From Caulobacteraceae bacterium (GTDB lineage Bacteria; Pseudomonadota; Alphaproteobacteria; Caulobacterales; Caulobacteraceae), in the NCBI GenBank assembly GCA_027487945.1, contig JAIYCQ010000049.1, forward strand, positions 1-40,979: a DNA stretch of 40,979 nt, in the 5' to 3' direction. A program made the position numbers and the translations under genes. Below the pieces are notes generated by a model that worked only from the letters and a program-made list of their open reading frames with translations, made no database searches and was not told where the DNA came from. Position 1 is the first letter of the stretch. Each line of letters opens with the position of its first letter. Shown one piece after another: positions 21,141 through 29,506 of the stretch.

Positions 21141-21659
21141 CTATAGCGCCTTCGCCAGCACGTAGTCGTCGTAGCCGTTGTCGCCGACGTGGAAGACGCG
21201 CGTGCCGACCTGTTTGAAGCCGTTGCGGCCATAGAAGGCCAGCGCCCGGCCGTTGCGCTGGTAGGCGGCCAACAGCAGGCGCTTCGCACCGGCCGCGCGC
21301 GCGGTCTCGACGGCGGTGTCCATCATCGCCTGCCCCAGCCCGCCGCCGTGGAAACGGTGCAGGGCGTAGATCCGCGTCAGCTCCATGTCGCCGGGCTCGG
21401 CCGCCACCGGCAGGTCGCAGGGCCCCAGCAGAAGGAAGCCGATCGGCGCCCTGCCTGCGTCGATCTCGGCCAGGAACAGCTTGCGCGACGGGTCGGCGAG
21501 CAGGACCGCATAGGCCGCCGGCGCGTGGGTGGTCTGGCAGTGATGGAGAATGTCGTCCCCGTCGACGATGCCGGCGTAGGTCTCCAGGAAGGTCGCGCTG
21601 GCGACGGTGGAGAGGCGGACGGCGTCGGCGGCCGTGCAGGGTCTGATCGAGAAGGTCAT
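21141..21659 (-). CDS. GNAT-family N-acetyltransferase
   Basis: 172 aa from ATG 21659 (MTFSIRPCTAADAVRL). GNAT fold: the first strand and helix, central ELTRIYALHRFHGGGLGQAMM with the acetyl-CoA pyrophosphate loop (H/R-x-x-G-x-G/A: HGGGLGQA), then AAGAKRLLLAAYQRNGRALAFYGRNGF, the motif B region typical of these enzymes. Transfers an acetyl group from acetyl-CoA to an unknown amine. A 14-residue upstream extension is Arg-rich and rejected. It is 46 nt downstream of an EamA transporter gene on the same strand, so probably co-transcribed. Confidence 0.92.
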   Translation of the reverse strand: MTFSIRPCTAADAVRLSTVASATFLETYAGIVDGDDILHHCQTTHAPAAYAVLLADPSRKLFLAEIDAGRAPIGFLLLGPCDLPVAAEPGDMELTRIYALHRFHGGGLGQAMMDTAVETARAAGAKRLLLAAYQRNGRALAFYGRNGFKQVGTRVFHVGDNGYDDYVLAKAL

Positions 21660-21705
21660 GGTCGCCTGATACCGCCGCGGCCCCCGCGCGTCCCGCGCCA
21701 ATGTG

Positions 21706-22542
21706 TCACCCCGCCAGCAGCAGCAGGGCCGCGCCGCCGGCGATGGCTGCCGTTCCGGCGATACGGCCGCCGGTCATCCGCTCCCGCAGGAAGATGACCG
21801 CGATGCCCACGGCGAACAGGATCGAGGTCTCGCGCAGCGCCGCCAGCCGGGGCGTGTCGCCGAGGCGATAGGCGTAGAGCGCCAGGCCATAGGTGACGAT
21901 CGACAGCGCCCCGGCGATCAGGCCCGGCTTCCACTCGGCCCGGGCCGCCAGCAGGAACCTCGGCCCGCGCCACAGCGCGAACAGAAGGCCGATGCCGCCG
22001 CCCAGCGTCAGATAGATCCAGGCGATGTAGCTGAGGGCGCTGGGCGCCGCGCGCACCCCCTGGGCGTCGAGGACGGTGTAGCCGGCGATACAGACCCCCG
22101 TGGCCACCGCCCAGCCGAGGCCCCAACGGTCGACCTGCCGGCCCAGACCCACGACCATCACGCCCAGCGACACGCCGCCGATCCCGGCCGCCGTGATCCA
22201 GCTGACCGGCTCGGAGAAGACCAGCACCGCCACGACCGCCGCCAGCGCCGGGGCGATGCCCCGCGAGATCGGATAGGCCACGGTCATGTCCGCCCGCTCG
22301 AACGCCTTGATCAGGCAGACGAGGTAGACCAGGTGCGTCGCCCAGCTGGCCGCCAGCCAGCCCCAGGCCCCCTGCGGCAGCGGCAGGAAGAACGCGAACG
22401 GCAGCACGATCAGGGCCGAGAAGCCGTCGATCAGCGCGCGGCCGGACATCTTGTCCCGGCCCGCCTTGAGGATGGCGTTGACCACCGCGTGGGCCGCGCC
22501 CGACGCGATCATCATCAGGCCTGCGGTCTGGGCCAGGGTCAT
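21706..22542 (-). CDS. EamA/DMT-family transporter
   Basis: 278 aa with ten predicted membrane helices in two EamA repeats (about 5-135 and 145-275). Typical elements are AVVNAILK near the start, FERADMTVAYPISRGIAPALAAVVAVLVFSEPVS ending repeat one, and LRETSILFAVGIAVIFLRERMTGGRIAGTAAIAGGA ending repeat two. Inner-membrane drug/metabolite exporter of unknown substrate. Leads the pair with the GNAT gene. Its ribosome site is weak. Confidence 0.92.
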   Translation of the reverse strand: MTLAQTAGLMMIASGAAHAVVNAILKAGRDKMSGRALIDGFSALIVLPFAFFLPLPQGAWGWLAASWATHLVYLVCLIKAFERADMTVAYPISRGIAPALAAVVAVLVFSEPVSWITAAGIGGVSLGVMVVGLGRQVDRWGLGWAVATGVCIAGYTVLDAQGVRAAPSALSYIAWIYLTLGGGIGLLFALWRGPRFLLAARAEWKPGLIAGALSIVTYGLALYAYRLGDTPRLAALRETSILFAVGIAVIFLRERMTGGRIAGTAAIAGGAALLLLAG

Positions 22543-22674
22543 GGCCCCGTGGTGACAGGCTTACCCAGGGCCGTGCAAGCCTGCGCCTGCCCCGCGAGTC
22601 GCTGTTCATCCAGCGGGTGAAGCCGGATGCCCTCCGGACACGGCGAGTCTAGCGTCGGAGTCGGAGAAAGCGCC

Positions 22675-23250
22675 ATGGACACCCTGGTCGTCTGCATCGC
22701 CGCCGCCTTTTCAGGCCTGCTCTTCCTGGGCGGCGCCTGGCTGACCCGCGCCGGCTATTGGCGGGTCGCCGCCGCCCTGATGAGCGGCCTGGTCGCCGCG
22801 GCCTTCGCCTTCGCCCTCGACCGCGCGGCCTTCGAGTTCGGCTGGTGGGCCTGGGGCCGGATGGAGACCCATGCCCCGATCCTCGCCTATGCCTCGACCG
22901 CCCTGTGGTTCGGCGGCGGCCTCGGCCTGGTCGGCTGGCGGATGATCCGCAACTGGGGCGGAGCCGGAGAGGCGGTCTATTTCATCGGCTTCGTGCTGCT
23001 GGGGCTCGGCCGGGACTACGCGCTGTCGGCCACCGGCATCGGCTTCACCTGGGGCGAGGGCTACCTGCCCCTCGCGATCAGCGCGGCGGGCTGGCTGGTC
23101 ATCGCCTTCCTGGTCCAGCTCGGCATGCAACTGCTGGTCGGATCAGTGGACAGCGACCCGCTGGCGCCCGAGCGGCTGCCCGCGCTGGAACCCGCCGCCT
23201 GGCCGTTCGAGGCCGAGGCGCCGCGAGCGGGCTTCGTCTCGCGGGACTGA
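22675..23250 (+). CDS. Hypothetical integral membrane protein
   Basis: 191 aa from ATG 22675 (MDTLVVCIAAAFSG), with GGAGAA 9 nt upstream; a 16-residue longer form is less likely. About six hydrophobic helices: at about 3-20, 27-45, 60-80, 92-112, 120-135 and 137-155. A soluble acidic tail rich in Pro and Glu follows (DPLAPERLPALEPAAWPFEAEAP). Trp-rich segments FGWWAWGRMETH are notable. I do not recognise the family. Monocistronic as far as can be seen. Confidence 0.78.
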   Translation: MDTLVVCIAAAFSGLLFLGGAWLTRAGYWRVAAALMSGLVAAAFAFALDRAAFEFGWWAWGRMETHAPILAYASTALWFGGGLGLVGWRMIRNWGGAGEAVYFIGFVLLGLGRDYALSATGIGFTWGEGYLPLAISAAGWLVIAFLVQLGMQLLVGSVDSDPLAPERLPALEPAAWPFEAEAPRAGFVSRD

Positions 23251-23337
23251 TCGGACTGCCGTCAGGGCGGGCCGACGACCGCCGGGCCCGCCGCCCCGCG
23301 CTGCATCGCAGCATCTCCCTTGCTATCTCGCGGGCCA

Positions 23338-23349
23338 AAGACTAGTCTT
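23338..23349. promoter_or_regulatory. 12-bp palindrome with overlapping TTGACG upstream of greA
   Basis: AAGACTAGTCTT is perfectly self-complementary and runs into TTGACGC (23348-23354), which equals the Caulobacter -35 consensus. No convincing -10 element follows at the usual distance, so the promoter is only suggested. CTAG tetramers are uncommon in this DNA. Confidence 0.3.
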
Positions 23350-23421
23350 GACGCCCCCGGACGTCTGCGCCCGCAGCCGGACCAACCACCTCCCCAGGGC
23401 GAACCCGAGCTAATCTCCGAT

Positions 23422-23895
23422 ATGGAAAAAGTGCCGATGACCGCCGGGGGCTACACCTCCCTCGACGAAGAACTGAAGCGTTTGAAGACGATTGAGCGGC
23501 CGAGTGTCATCGCCGCGATTTCGGAAGCGCGCGCGCACGGCGATCTCAGTGAAAACGCCGAGTACCATGCCGCCAAGGAGCGCCAGGGCTGGATCGAAGG
23601 CCGGATCGCGGAGATCGAGGACAAGATCGCCCGCGCCCAGATCATCGACGTGTCCAAGCTCTCCGGCTCGCAGGTGAAGTTCGGCGCCACGGTCACCGTG
23701 GTCGACGAGGACACCGAGGACGAGGGCCGCTACCAGATCGTCGGCGATCACGAAGCCGACGTGAAGGGTGGCCGCATCTCGCTGTCCTCGCCGCTGTCGC
23801 GCGCGATGATCGGCAAGGAAGTCGGCGACGTCGTCGAGGTGAACACGCCCGGCGGCGTCAAGGCCTACGAGATCCTCAAGGTCGAGTGGCTCTAG
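23422..23895 (+). CDS. greA: Transcription elongation factor GreA
   Basis: 157 aa, normal length. It rescues backtracked RNA polymerase by stimulating transcript cleavage. The N-terminal coiled coil (about 1-75) carries the functional acidic tip [15 protein letters not shown], in which the D and E reach the polymerase active site. The C-terminal FKBP-like domain (about 80-157) has [22 protein letters not shown] and [23 protein letters not shown]. Start ATG 23422 ([14 protein letters not shown]) is the family norm; an upstream in-frame extension of 34 residues is rejected as it lacks family similarity. Confidence 0.97.
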   Translation: MEKVPMTAGGYTSLDEELKRLKTIERPSVIAAISEARAHGDLSENAEYHAAKERQGWIEGRIAEIEDKIARAQIIDVSKLSGSQVKFGATVTVVDEDTEDEGRYQIVGDHEADVKGGRISLSSPLSRAMIGKEVGDVVEVNTPGGVKAYEILKVEWL

Positions 23896-23917
23896 GCGCC
23901 TGATCGCCACAGTTGGC

Positions 23918-24016
23918 TGTCATCCCGGAAAGCCGCAAACGCGGCTTATCCTGGACCCAGAAGCACGGCATGCTGGGTCCGGGCGCGCCGCGCTGACCCA
24001 CTCCGGCCGGGATGAC
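23918..24016. repeat. Dispersed inverted repeat, GTCATCCCGG family, copy 2
   Basis: About 99 bp that begins TGTCATCCCGG and ends CCGGGATGAC, with inner CCTGGACCCAG pairing with CTGGGTCCGG. Same ends and same inner arms as 3576-3682. It fills the space between greA and the ELM1-family gene and ends 2 nt before the latter's TTG start. Confidence 0.7.
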
Positions 24017-24018
24017 CG

Positions 24019-25020
24019 TTGAAAGCGACGACACAAACTCCCCTGACGATCTGGGCGATGTCCGACGGACGGGCGGGCATCGAGGCCCAGGCCGTGGGGT
24101 TGGCCGAGGCCGTGGCCCGGCGCCGCGACTGTGAGATCGTCGTCAAACGCATCGGCTGGAAGGGAGACCTCGGGCGGCTGCCCTGGTGGCTGACGCCATT
24201 TCCCCGCCGCTGGCTGACGTCGGAAAGCGACATCGCCCCACCCTGGCCGGACCTGCTGATCGCCGCCGGCCGCGCGACGCTGCCGCTGGCCATGCGCATG
24301 AAGCGATGGTCGGAAGGCAGGACCTTCGTGGTCCAGATCCAGGACCCCCGCGTTCCGGCCAAGTTCTTCGACCTGGTGATCCCGCCCAACCACGACCGGC
24401 TGAAGGGCGACAATATCGTCTCGATCATCGGCGCCCCGCACCGGGTGACGGCCGAAAAGCTGGCGGGCGAGTATCCGCGTTTTGCCGGGATCATCGACCC
24501 TCTGCCCCACCCCCGCGCGGCGGTGCTGATCGGCGGCAAGTCCAAGGCCTTCGACCTGACCCCCGAACGGGCGGCGAAGATCGCCACCGACATCCAGGAC
24601 GCCATCGAGGCGACCGGCGGCTCGCTGCTGATGACCTTCTCGCGGCGCACCCCGCCCCAGGCGCGGGCCTTGCTGACCGCGCGGCTGAAGAACCAGCCCG
24701 GCATCATCTGGGACGGCGAGGGTGACAACCCCTACTTCGCCTTCCTCGCCGGCGCCGACTGTGTGCTGGTCACCGAGGACTCGGCCAACATGGCCACCGA
24801 GGCGGCCGGCACCGGCAAGCCGGTCTTCATCCTGAAGATGGATGGCCAGAGCCTGAAGTTCCGCCTGTTCCACGAGGAGCTGGAGCACCATGGCGCCACC
24901 CGGCCCTTCGCCGGGGTCTTCCAGAGCTGGACCTACGAACCCCTGACCGAAACCGACCGCGCCGCCGGCGAGGTCCTCGCCCGGCGGGACGCGGCGATGG
25001 CGGCCCGGCCCGCCGGCTGA
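24019..25020 (+). CDS. Mitochondrial-fission ELM1 family protein (DUF1022)
   Basis: 333 aa. The conserved pattern LTIWAMSDGRAGIEAQAVGLAEAVA at the N-terminus, FVVQIQDPRVP, FDLVIPPNHD, AAVLIGGKSKAF and VLVTEDSANMATEAAGTGKPVFIL identify the ELM1/DUF1022 family, common in Alphaproteobacteria. The Rossmann-like halves with a TEDSANMATEA nucleotide-sugar-style motif resemble GT-B glycosyltransferases; the bacterial function is unknown. Start at TTG 24019 keeps the conserved first strand; ATG 24058 would remove it. The ribosome site falls inside a repeat, so the start is uncertain. Downstream context with pseG would suit a role in glycan export or synthesis, but this is speculation. Confidence 0.88.
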   Translation: MKATTQTPLTIWAMSDGRAGIEAQAVGLAEAVARRRDCEIVVKRIGWKGDLGRLPWWLTPFPRRWLTSESDIAPPWPDLLIAAGRATLPLAMRMKRWSEGRTFVVQIQDPRVPAKFFDLVIPPNHDRLKGDNIVSIIGAPHRVTAEKLAGEYPRFAGIIDPLPHPRAAVLIGGKSKAFDLTPERAAKIATDIQDAIEATGGSLLMTFSRRTPPQARALLTARLKNQPGIIWDGEGDNPYFAFLAGADCVLVTEDSANMATEAAGTGKPVFILKMDGQSLKFRLFHEELEHHGATRPFAGVFQSWTYEPLTETDRAAGEVLARRDAAMAARPAG

Positions 25021-25077
25021 CGCCGCTGGCCACGCCGCGCGCAGCGGGTATGATCACCACATCAGTCGGGGACCCTC

Positions 25078-25836
25078 ATGCGTAATCTGTTCCTCAGCGC
25101 CGCCCTCGCGGCCTGCGTCCTGGCCGGTCCGACCGCCGCGGCGGCCTTCGAGCCTGCGCCGGCCGCGACCGCCGTCGACGAGCTGGGCGTGACCGAGGCG
25201 GAGCGCACAGCGTTCCGGACCGGCATGACATCCACCGGCGGCGCGATGATCACGGCGGTCATCAGCCGCTATCCGACCGAGTATCGCGCCTTCGAGACCT
25301 CGATCATCGCCGACTTCAAGTCGGGCAAGGTCGATATCCCCACGGCCCAGGCGCGCGCCGGCGAGTTCTTCAGCCTGCTGGGCGACCGCATGATGTCCGA
25401 CGTCCAGCGCGCGCCGGACGCCGAACTGCGGGCGCTTGTCGTCGCCCAGGTCGCGACCCTGAAGAAGTTCAGCACGACCAACGCCCGCGCCTGCCAGGAG
25501 TTCGGCGAGAACGGTCAGATCAGCACCACCACGGCCGTGGCGGCCCAGAGCACCATCGTCGCCGGCATGAACGACTACATCGCCGTGCAGCTGGCGGCCG
25601 CTGACGCCGGCGCCCGCGCCAAGGTGCGCCGCGCCCGGCTGGCTGACGCCGAGATGAAGCTGATTCTCGACGAGTTCCTGCGCCGGGGCGGATCACAGGC
25701 CTGGCTCGACGGCGCCGGCACCGGCGACTTCGGCGACCTGACCCTGGCCGACCGCTGCCAGGCCAGCATCCTGTTGCTGGAAGCCGTCCTCGCCCAACCT
25801 CCGGCCACCATCGGCCGCTTCATGGGCCCCGAGTAG
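25078..25836 (+). CDS. Hypothetical periplasmic protein
   Basis: 252 aa. A Sec signal peptide (MRNLFLSAALAACVLAGPTAAAA) precedes a largely helical mature protein (FEPAPAATAVDELGVTEAER). Three cysteines in all, one in the signal peptide and two in the mature part (ARACQEFG, DRCQASIL), could give one disulfide. No motif that I recognise. A weak GGGGAC precedes the ATG. The next gene, also secreted, starts 23 nt after its stop, so the two are likely co-transcribed. Confidence 0.78.
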   Translation: MRNLFLSAALAACVLAGPTAAAAFEPAPAATAVDELGVTEAERTAFRTGMTSTGGAMITAVISRYPTEYRAFETSIIADFKSGKVDIPTAQARAGEFFSLLGDRMMSDVQRAPDAELRALVVAQVATLKKFSTTNARACQEFGENGQISTTTAVAAQSTIVAGMNDYIAVQLAAADAGARAKVRRARLADAEMKLILDEFLRRGGSQAWLDGAGTGDFGDLTLADRCQASILLLEAVLAQPPATIGRFMGPE

Positions 25837-25859
25837 CCCCTGGCCCCACGGAGACTCCC

Positions 25860-26360
25860 ATGCGTCGTCGCCTGACCCTCGCCGCCCTGATCGCGGGCCT
25901 GGCCCTGCCCGGAGCGGCCCTGGCCGACTGGCAGTGGACCGCCTGGGGGATGCCGGCCGACAAGGTCATCGCCGGCTCCGGCGGCGCCCTTGAGCCGATC
26001 ATCGGACGCGACGGACAGCGAGTACACGGCTGGCACCTGCGGGCCGTCGGCCCGATCACCTATGAGGGCTTCCGGTTCGACGGCGAGTTCTTCTTTGATG
26101 ACCAGGGCAAGGCGCTGCACGTCATCCGACTGTCGCTGAAGGATCCGTCTCAGTGCGCGGCGCTCGAACAGCGTATGGTGACCCTTCACGGCGAACCGAT
26201 AAACGGCAGCCGCGATCTCGGGGCGCTGAAGACCCGCATCCTGGCCTGGCCCGACGACGGCGCCGGCAACTTCCTGGGCCTGACCGGCCTCAGCGCCGTC
26301 GGCGACCTTCCGCCGCTGTGCTTCATCCGCTATCGCCCGCTCACCCCGATGAACGGCTGA
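25860..26360 (+). CDS. Hypothetical periplasmic protein
   Basis: 166 aa with a clear signal peptide (MRRRLTLAALIAGLALPGAALA, cut before DWQWTAWG). The mature part has a beta-rich pattern (FRFDGEFFFDDQGKALHVIRLSL), two cysteines (PSQCAALEQ, PPLCFIRYRP) and a Trp/Gly-rich start. The motif WTAWGM followed by GEFFFDDQGKL-like strands resembles small periplasmic proteins that I cannot name. CGGAGA precedes ATG. pseG begins 24 nt after its stop, so it may share that transcript. Confidence 0.78.
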   Translation: MRRRLTLAALIAGLALPGAALADWQWTAWGMPADKVIAGSGGALEPIIGRDGQRVHGWHLRAVGPITYEGFRFDGEFFFDDQGKALHVIRLSLKDPSQCAALEQRMVTLHGEPINGSRDLGALKTRILAWPDDGAGNFLGLTGLSAVGDLPPLCFIRYRPLTPMNG

Positions 26361-26384
26361 CGCGGCGATGAGCGGGACGCGGTG

Positions 26385-27374
26385 ATGCCCGAAGAGCGCA
26401 TCCTCTTCATCGCCGACGCCGGCCCGGCCATCGGCGGCGGCCACGTCATGCGGTCGTTGACCCTGGCCCGGGCGCTGGAGGCGCGCGGCGCGGAGTGCGC
26501 GTTCCGCAGCCATCCCGACGGCGACGCGGTGCTGGACGTCTTCGCGCGGGACCTGTTCCGGGTGGACGACGACGCCGGCTTCGACGCCCTGGTCATCGAC
26601 CACTACGCCCTATCAGCGGGAGATCATCTGGCGCTGGCCAAGGGTCGCCCTGTGCTGGTCATCGACGACCTCGCCGACCGCCCGCTGGGCGCGGACATGG
26701 TGCTGGATTCCGGCATCGGGCGCCGGGCGACCGACTATCGCGGCCTCGTCCCGGACGGCTGCGAGCTGCTGCTGGGACCGTCCCACGCGCCGATGCGACC
26801 GGACTTCGTGGCCCTGCGTCCCGAGACCCTGGCCCGGCGCGCCGAGGGCGGGCCAGTGCGACGCATCCTGGTCTCGCTGGGCCTGACCGACGTCGGCGGC
26901 TTCACCCTGCCGGCGGTGCAACGCCTCAGCGGAGTCGCCGAGCTCGACGTCGTGGTCGGCTCCGGCGCACCCCGGCTGGCGGCGCTGGAAGCGCTGGCCG
27001 AGGCAGAGCCCTCGGTCACACTGCATGTCGACACCCGGGACATGGCCCGCCTGACCGCACATGCGGACATCGCGATCGGCGGCGGCGGCTCGTCCAGCTG
27101 GGAGCGGTGCGTGCTGGGCCTGCCGACGCTTCTGCTGGTTCTGGCCGACAACCAGACCCAGGCCGCCGTGGCCTTGGCCGAGGCCGGGGCGGTCATAGCG
27201 CTGGACGCCGCCGCGGAGTTCGAGGCCGGGTTCGACGCCGCCGCCGCCCGCCTGATCGCCGAGGGCGCCCTGCGTCGCCGCCTGTCCATCGCCGCCGCGG
27301 GCATCTGCGACGGCCGGGGCGCCGACCGGGTGGCCGACGCCTTCCTGGCGTTGCTGCGGCAGCGCGCTGGATAA
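26385..27374 (+). CDS. pseG: UDP-2,4-diacetamido-2,4,6-trideoxy-beta-L-altropyranose hydrolase (PseG)
   Basis: Removes UDP from the nucleotide sugar in the pseudaminic acid pathway, yielding the free altropyranose used by PseI. 329 aa, family length. N-terminal ILFIADAGPAIGGGHVMRSLTLARAL contains the catalytic His (H20) in GGGHVMR. The middle has LLLGPSHAPMRPDF and ILVSLGLTDVGG, and the C-terminal nucleotide-binding part has AIGGGGSSSWERCVLGLPTLLL. GT-B-like two-domain fold. An in-frame GTG sits just before ATG 26385. pseI lies 1.0 kb away on the opposite strand; pseB, C, H and F are not in the window. Confidence 0.9.
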   Translation: MPEERILFIADAGPAIGGGHVMRSLTLARALEARGAECAFRSHPDGDAVLDVFARDLFRVDDDAGFDALVIDHYALSAGDHLALAKGRPVLVIDDLADRPLGADMVLDSGIGRRATDYRGLVPDGCELLLGPSHAPMRPDFVALRPETLARRAEGGPVRRILVSLGLTDVGGFTLPAVQRLSGVAELDVVVGSGAPRLAALEALAEAEPSVTLHVDTRDMARLTAHADIAIGGGGSSSWERCVLGLPTLLLVLADNQTQAAVALAEAGAVIALDAAAEFEAGFDAAAARLIAEGALRRRLSIAAAGICDGRGADRVADAFLALLRQRAG

Positions 27375-27416
27375 CGGTCCGGCAGGCCCCATGTCGTGAT
27401 GCTCAGGGAGGGACAG

Positions 27417-28280
27417 ATGAGCACCCAGAAACCATCCGTCGTCGTCACCGGCGTCTCCACCGGCATAGGCTGGGGAACGGTCCAGGTCCTGACGGCCAGA
27501 GGATTCCACGTTTTCGGCAGCGTCCGGAAACCGGCCGACGCCGACCGGCTGAAGGCCGCGTTCGGCGACCGGTTCACGCCGCTTCTGTTCGACGTCACCG
27601 ACGAGGCCGCCGTCCGCGCGGGCGCCCGCCAGGTCGAGGCGGCGCTGGCCGGCGCGACCCTGGCCGGCCTGGTCAACAATGCCGGGATCGCCGTGGCGGG
27701 GCCGCTGCTGCACCTGCCGGTCGAGGACTTCCGCCGCCAGCTGGAGGTCAACCTGACCGGCGTCGTGATCGCCACCCAGGCCTTCGCCCCGTTGCTCGGG
27801 GCCGAGGGCGCCGGGTGCAAGGACCCGGGCCGAATCGTCAACATCTCCTCGGTCGGGGGGCGGACGGCCAACCCCTTCCTGGCGCCCTACTGCACCAGCA
27901 AGTTCGGGCTCGAAGGCCTGTCAGAGTCCCTGCGGCGCGAGCTGCTGCCCTTCGGCGTCGACGTCATCGTCGTGGCGCCGGGCGCGGTGGCGACGCCGAT
28001 CTGGGACAAGGCGGACGAGATCGACCAGGGCCCCTACGCCAACACCCGCTACGCCGCGCCGCTGGCCCGTATCGCGGCCTTCATGCTGGAGATGGGCCGC
28101 ACCGGCCTGAAGCCCGAGAGGATCGGCGAGGCGATCCACACCGCCCTGACCGCGCCCCGGCCGAAGGTGCGCTACACGGTCTCGCCGACGCCCTTCCAGA
28201 CCTTCATGAGCGAGAAGGTTCTGTCCCCTCGGGCGCTGGACCGGATCCTGGGCCAGCGGCTGGGGCTGTTGCCGGAGTAG
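27417..28280 (+). CDS. Short-chain dehydrogenase between pseG and pseI
   Basis: 287 aa from ATG 27417 with AGGGAGGGAC upstream. Rossmann motif TGVSTGIG (11-18), Arg38 in SVRKP after the second strand (suggests NADPH), NNAG at 87-90, catalytic S144/S145 (NISS) and Y158/K162 in YCTSK. The C-terminus (SPTPFQTFMSEKVLSPRALDRILGQRLG) is extended and resembles 17-beta/retinol-type SDRs. Substrate unknown; placement between two nonulosonate genes could be chance. Convergent with pseI, separated by a palindromic repeat. Confidence 0.92.
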   Translation: MSTQKPSVVVTGVSTGIGWGTVQVLTARGFHVFGSVRKPADADRLKAAFGDRFTPLLFDVTDEAAVRAGARQVEAALAGATLAGLVNNAGIAVAGPLLHLPVEDFRRQLEVNLTGVVIATQAFAPLLGAEGAGCKDPGRIVNISSVGGRTANPFLAPYCTSKFGLEGLSESLRRELLPFGVDVIVVAPGAVATPIWDKADEIDQGPYANTRYAAPLARIAAFMLEMGRTGLKPERIGEAIHTALTAPRPKVRYTVSPTPFQTFMSEKVLSPRALDRILGQRLGLLPE

Positions 28281-28292
28281 GCGGAGGGGCCG

Positions 28293-28399
28293 TGCGTGCT
28301 TCAACGCGCGGCCGCGGCGCTGCTCAGCATGACCCGTTTCCTGAAGCGGTTCTGACGACGTCATTCTGAGCAGCCGCGCAGCGGCGCGTCGAAGGACGC
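28293..28399. repeat. REP-like palindromic element, CTTCGACA family, copy 3
   Basis: TGCGTGCTTCAACGCGCGGCC ... GCTGCTCAGCATGAC and then GTCATTCTGAGCAGCCGCGCA ... GCGTCGAAGGACGC. It fills nearly the whole gap between the convergent SDR and pseI stops, a good place for a two-way terminator. Confidence 0.8.
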
Positions 28400-28401
28400 C
28401 C

Positions 28402-29457
28402 CTACCCCACCATCTCCCAGTCCAGCGGCTCGCCGAACGCGAGGTCGCGGGCGGCCACCCGGCCCAGCACCCTGTCCAGCTCCACCGGCGGCAGGCCGTT
28501 GCCCGGACGCACCGAACGGACGTTCGCCCGCGTCAGCATCTCGCCGGCCTTTACATCGGCGACGACATAGAGCGAGCGACGGAACTGGACGTTGCCGCGC
28601 TCGCTGCCGAGCAGGTCGTAGTTGACCCTGCCCAGCGACGCCCAGGCGTCCTTGCAGTCCCGCACCAGGGCGCTGAACTCGGCCGGCTCCAGGCTGAAGT
28701 CGGCATCAGGACCGCCGTCGGACCGGGCCAGGGTGAAGTGTTTCTCGATCGCGCAGGCGCCCATGGCCACCGCCGCCACCGAGGCCGCCGTGCCCGGCGT
28801 GTGGTCGGACAGGCCGATGGGGCAGCCGAACCGCGCCGCCATGTCGGTCACCGTGCGGACATTGGCGTCCGCGAAGGTGGCGGGATAGCTGGAGGTGCAG
28901 TGTAGCAGCAGCACCCCCGCCGCGCCGCCGGCCAGCGCCGCGTCCCGCGCCGCCTCGATCTCGGCAAGGTTGGCCATGCCGGTGGAGATGATCAGCGGCC
29001 TGCCCTTCGCCGCCGCATAGCGGATCAGCGGCAGGTCGACGGCCTCGAACGAGGCGATCTTGTAGGCGGGCGCGTCGAGGCCCGCGAGCAGGTCGACCGC
29101 CGTCTCGTCGAACGGGCTGGAGAACAGCGTCACCCCCCGCTTCGCCGCCCGCTCGAACAGGGCTGAGTGCCATTCGTAGGGCGTCTGGGCCTCACGGTAG
29201 AGGTCATGCAGGCTGCGGCCGTCCCAAAGACCGCCGGTGATGCGGAACTCGGGCCGGTCCACGTCGAGCGTGATGGTGTCGGCGGTGTAGGTCTGGATCT
29301 TGATGGCGTCGCAGCCGGTGTCGGCCGCCGCGTCGACCATGGTCAGCGCCCGCTCGAGGCTGCCGTTATGGTTCCCCGACAGCTCGCAGATCACGTAGGG
29401 CGGATGGTCCGGCCCGATCTTCCGACCGGCGATGGTGATTTCGGGGGCTGGGGTCAT
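28402..29457 (-). CDS. pseI: Pseudaminic acid synthase (PseI; NeuB family)
   Basis: Condenses a 6-deoxy hexose derivative with phosphoenolpyruvate to make a nonulosonic acid. 351 aa. The TIM barrel (about 15-280) has YVICELSGNHNGSLERA (PseI-type, versus IAEIGINHNG in sialic acid synthases), DAIKIQTYT, FSSPFDETAVDLL, YKIASFE, IISTGMA, LLHCTSSYP, IGLSDHT and IEKHFTLARSDGGPDADFSLEP. A C-terminal SAF antifreeze-like domain (about 290-351) starts near RRSLYVVADVKAGEMLT. PseI is favoured over legionaminic LegI by these motifs, but the exact sugar needs testing. It is 49 nt downstream of the glycine-rich gene on the minus strand. Confidence 0.9.
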   Translation of the reverse strand: MTPAPEITIAGRKIGPDHPPYVICELSGNHNGSLERALTMVDAAADTGCDAIKIQTYTADTITLDVDRPEFRITGGLWDGRSLHDLYREAQTPYEWHSALFERAAKRGVTLFSSPFDETAVDLLAGLDAPAYKIASFEAVDLPLIRYAAAKGRPLIISTGMANLAEIEAARDAALAGGAAGVLLLHCTSSYPATFADANVRTVTDMAARFGCPIGLSDHTPGTAASVAAVAMGACAIEKHFTLARSDGGPDADFSLEPAEFSALVRDCKDAWASLGRVNYDLLGSERGNVQFRRSLYVVADVKAGEMLTRANVRSVRPGNGLPPVELDRVLGRVAARDLAFGEPLDWEMVG

Positions 29458-29506
29458 GGGCTGCCCGTCTCGGTGAGTCGGCGCACCCTAGACCGGTTCG
29501 GCGAAC

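Noticed and set aside
23320..23421. N-terminal extension of GreA
   Set aside because: The 34 extra residues are Pro-rich and outside the family; the start at 23422 gives the standard protein.
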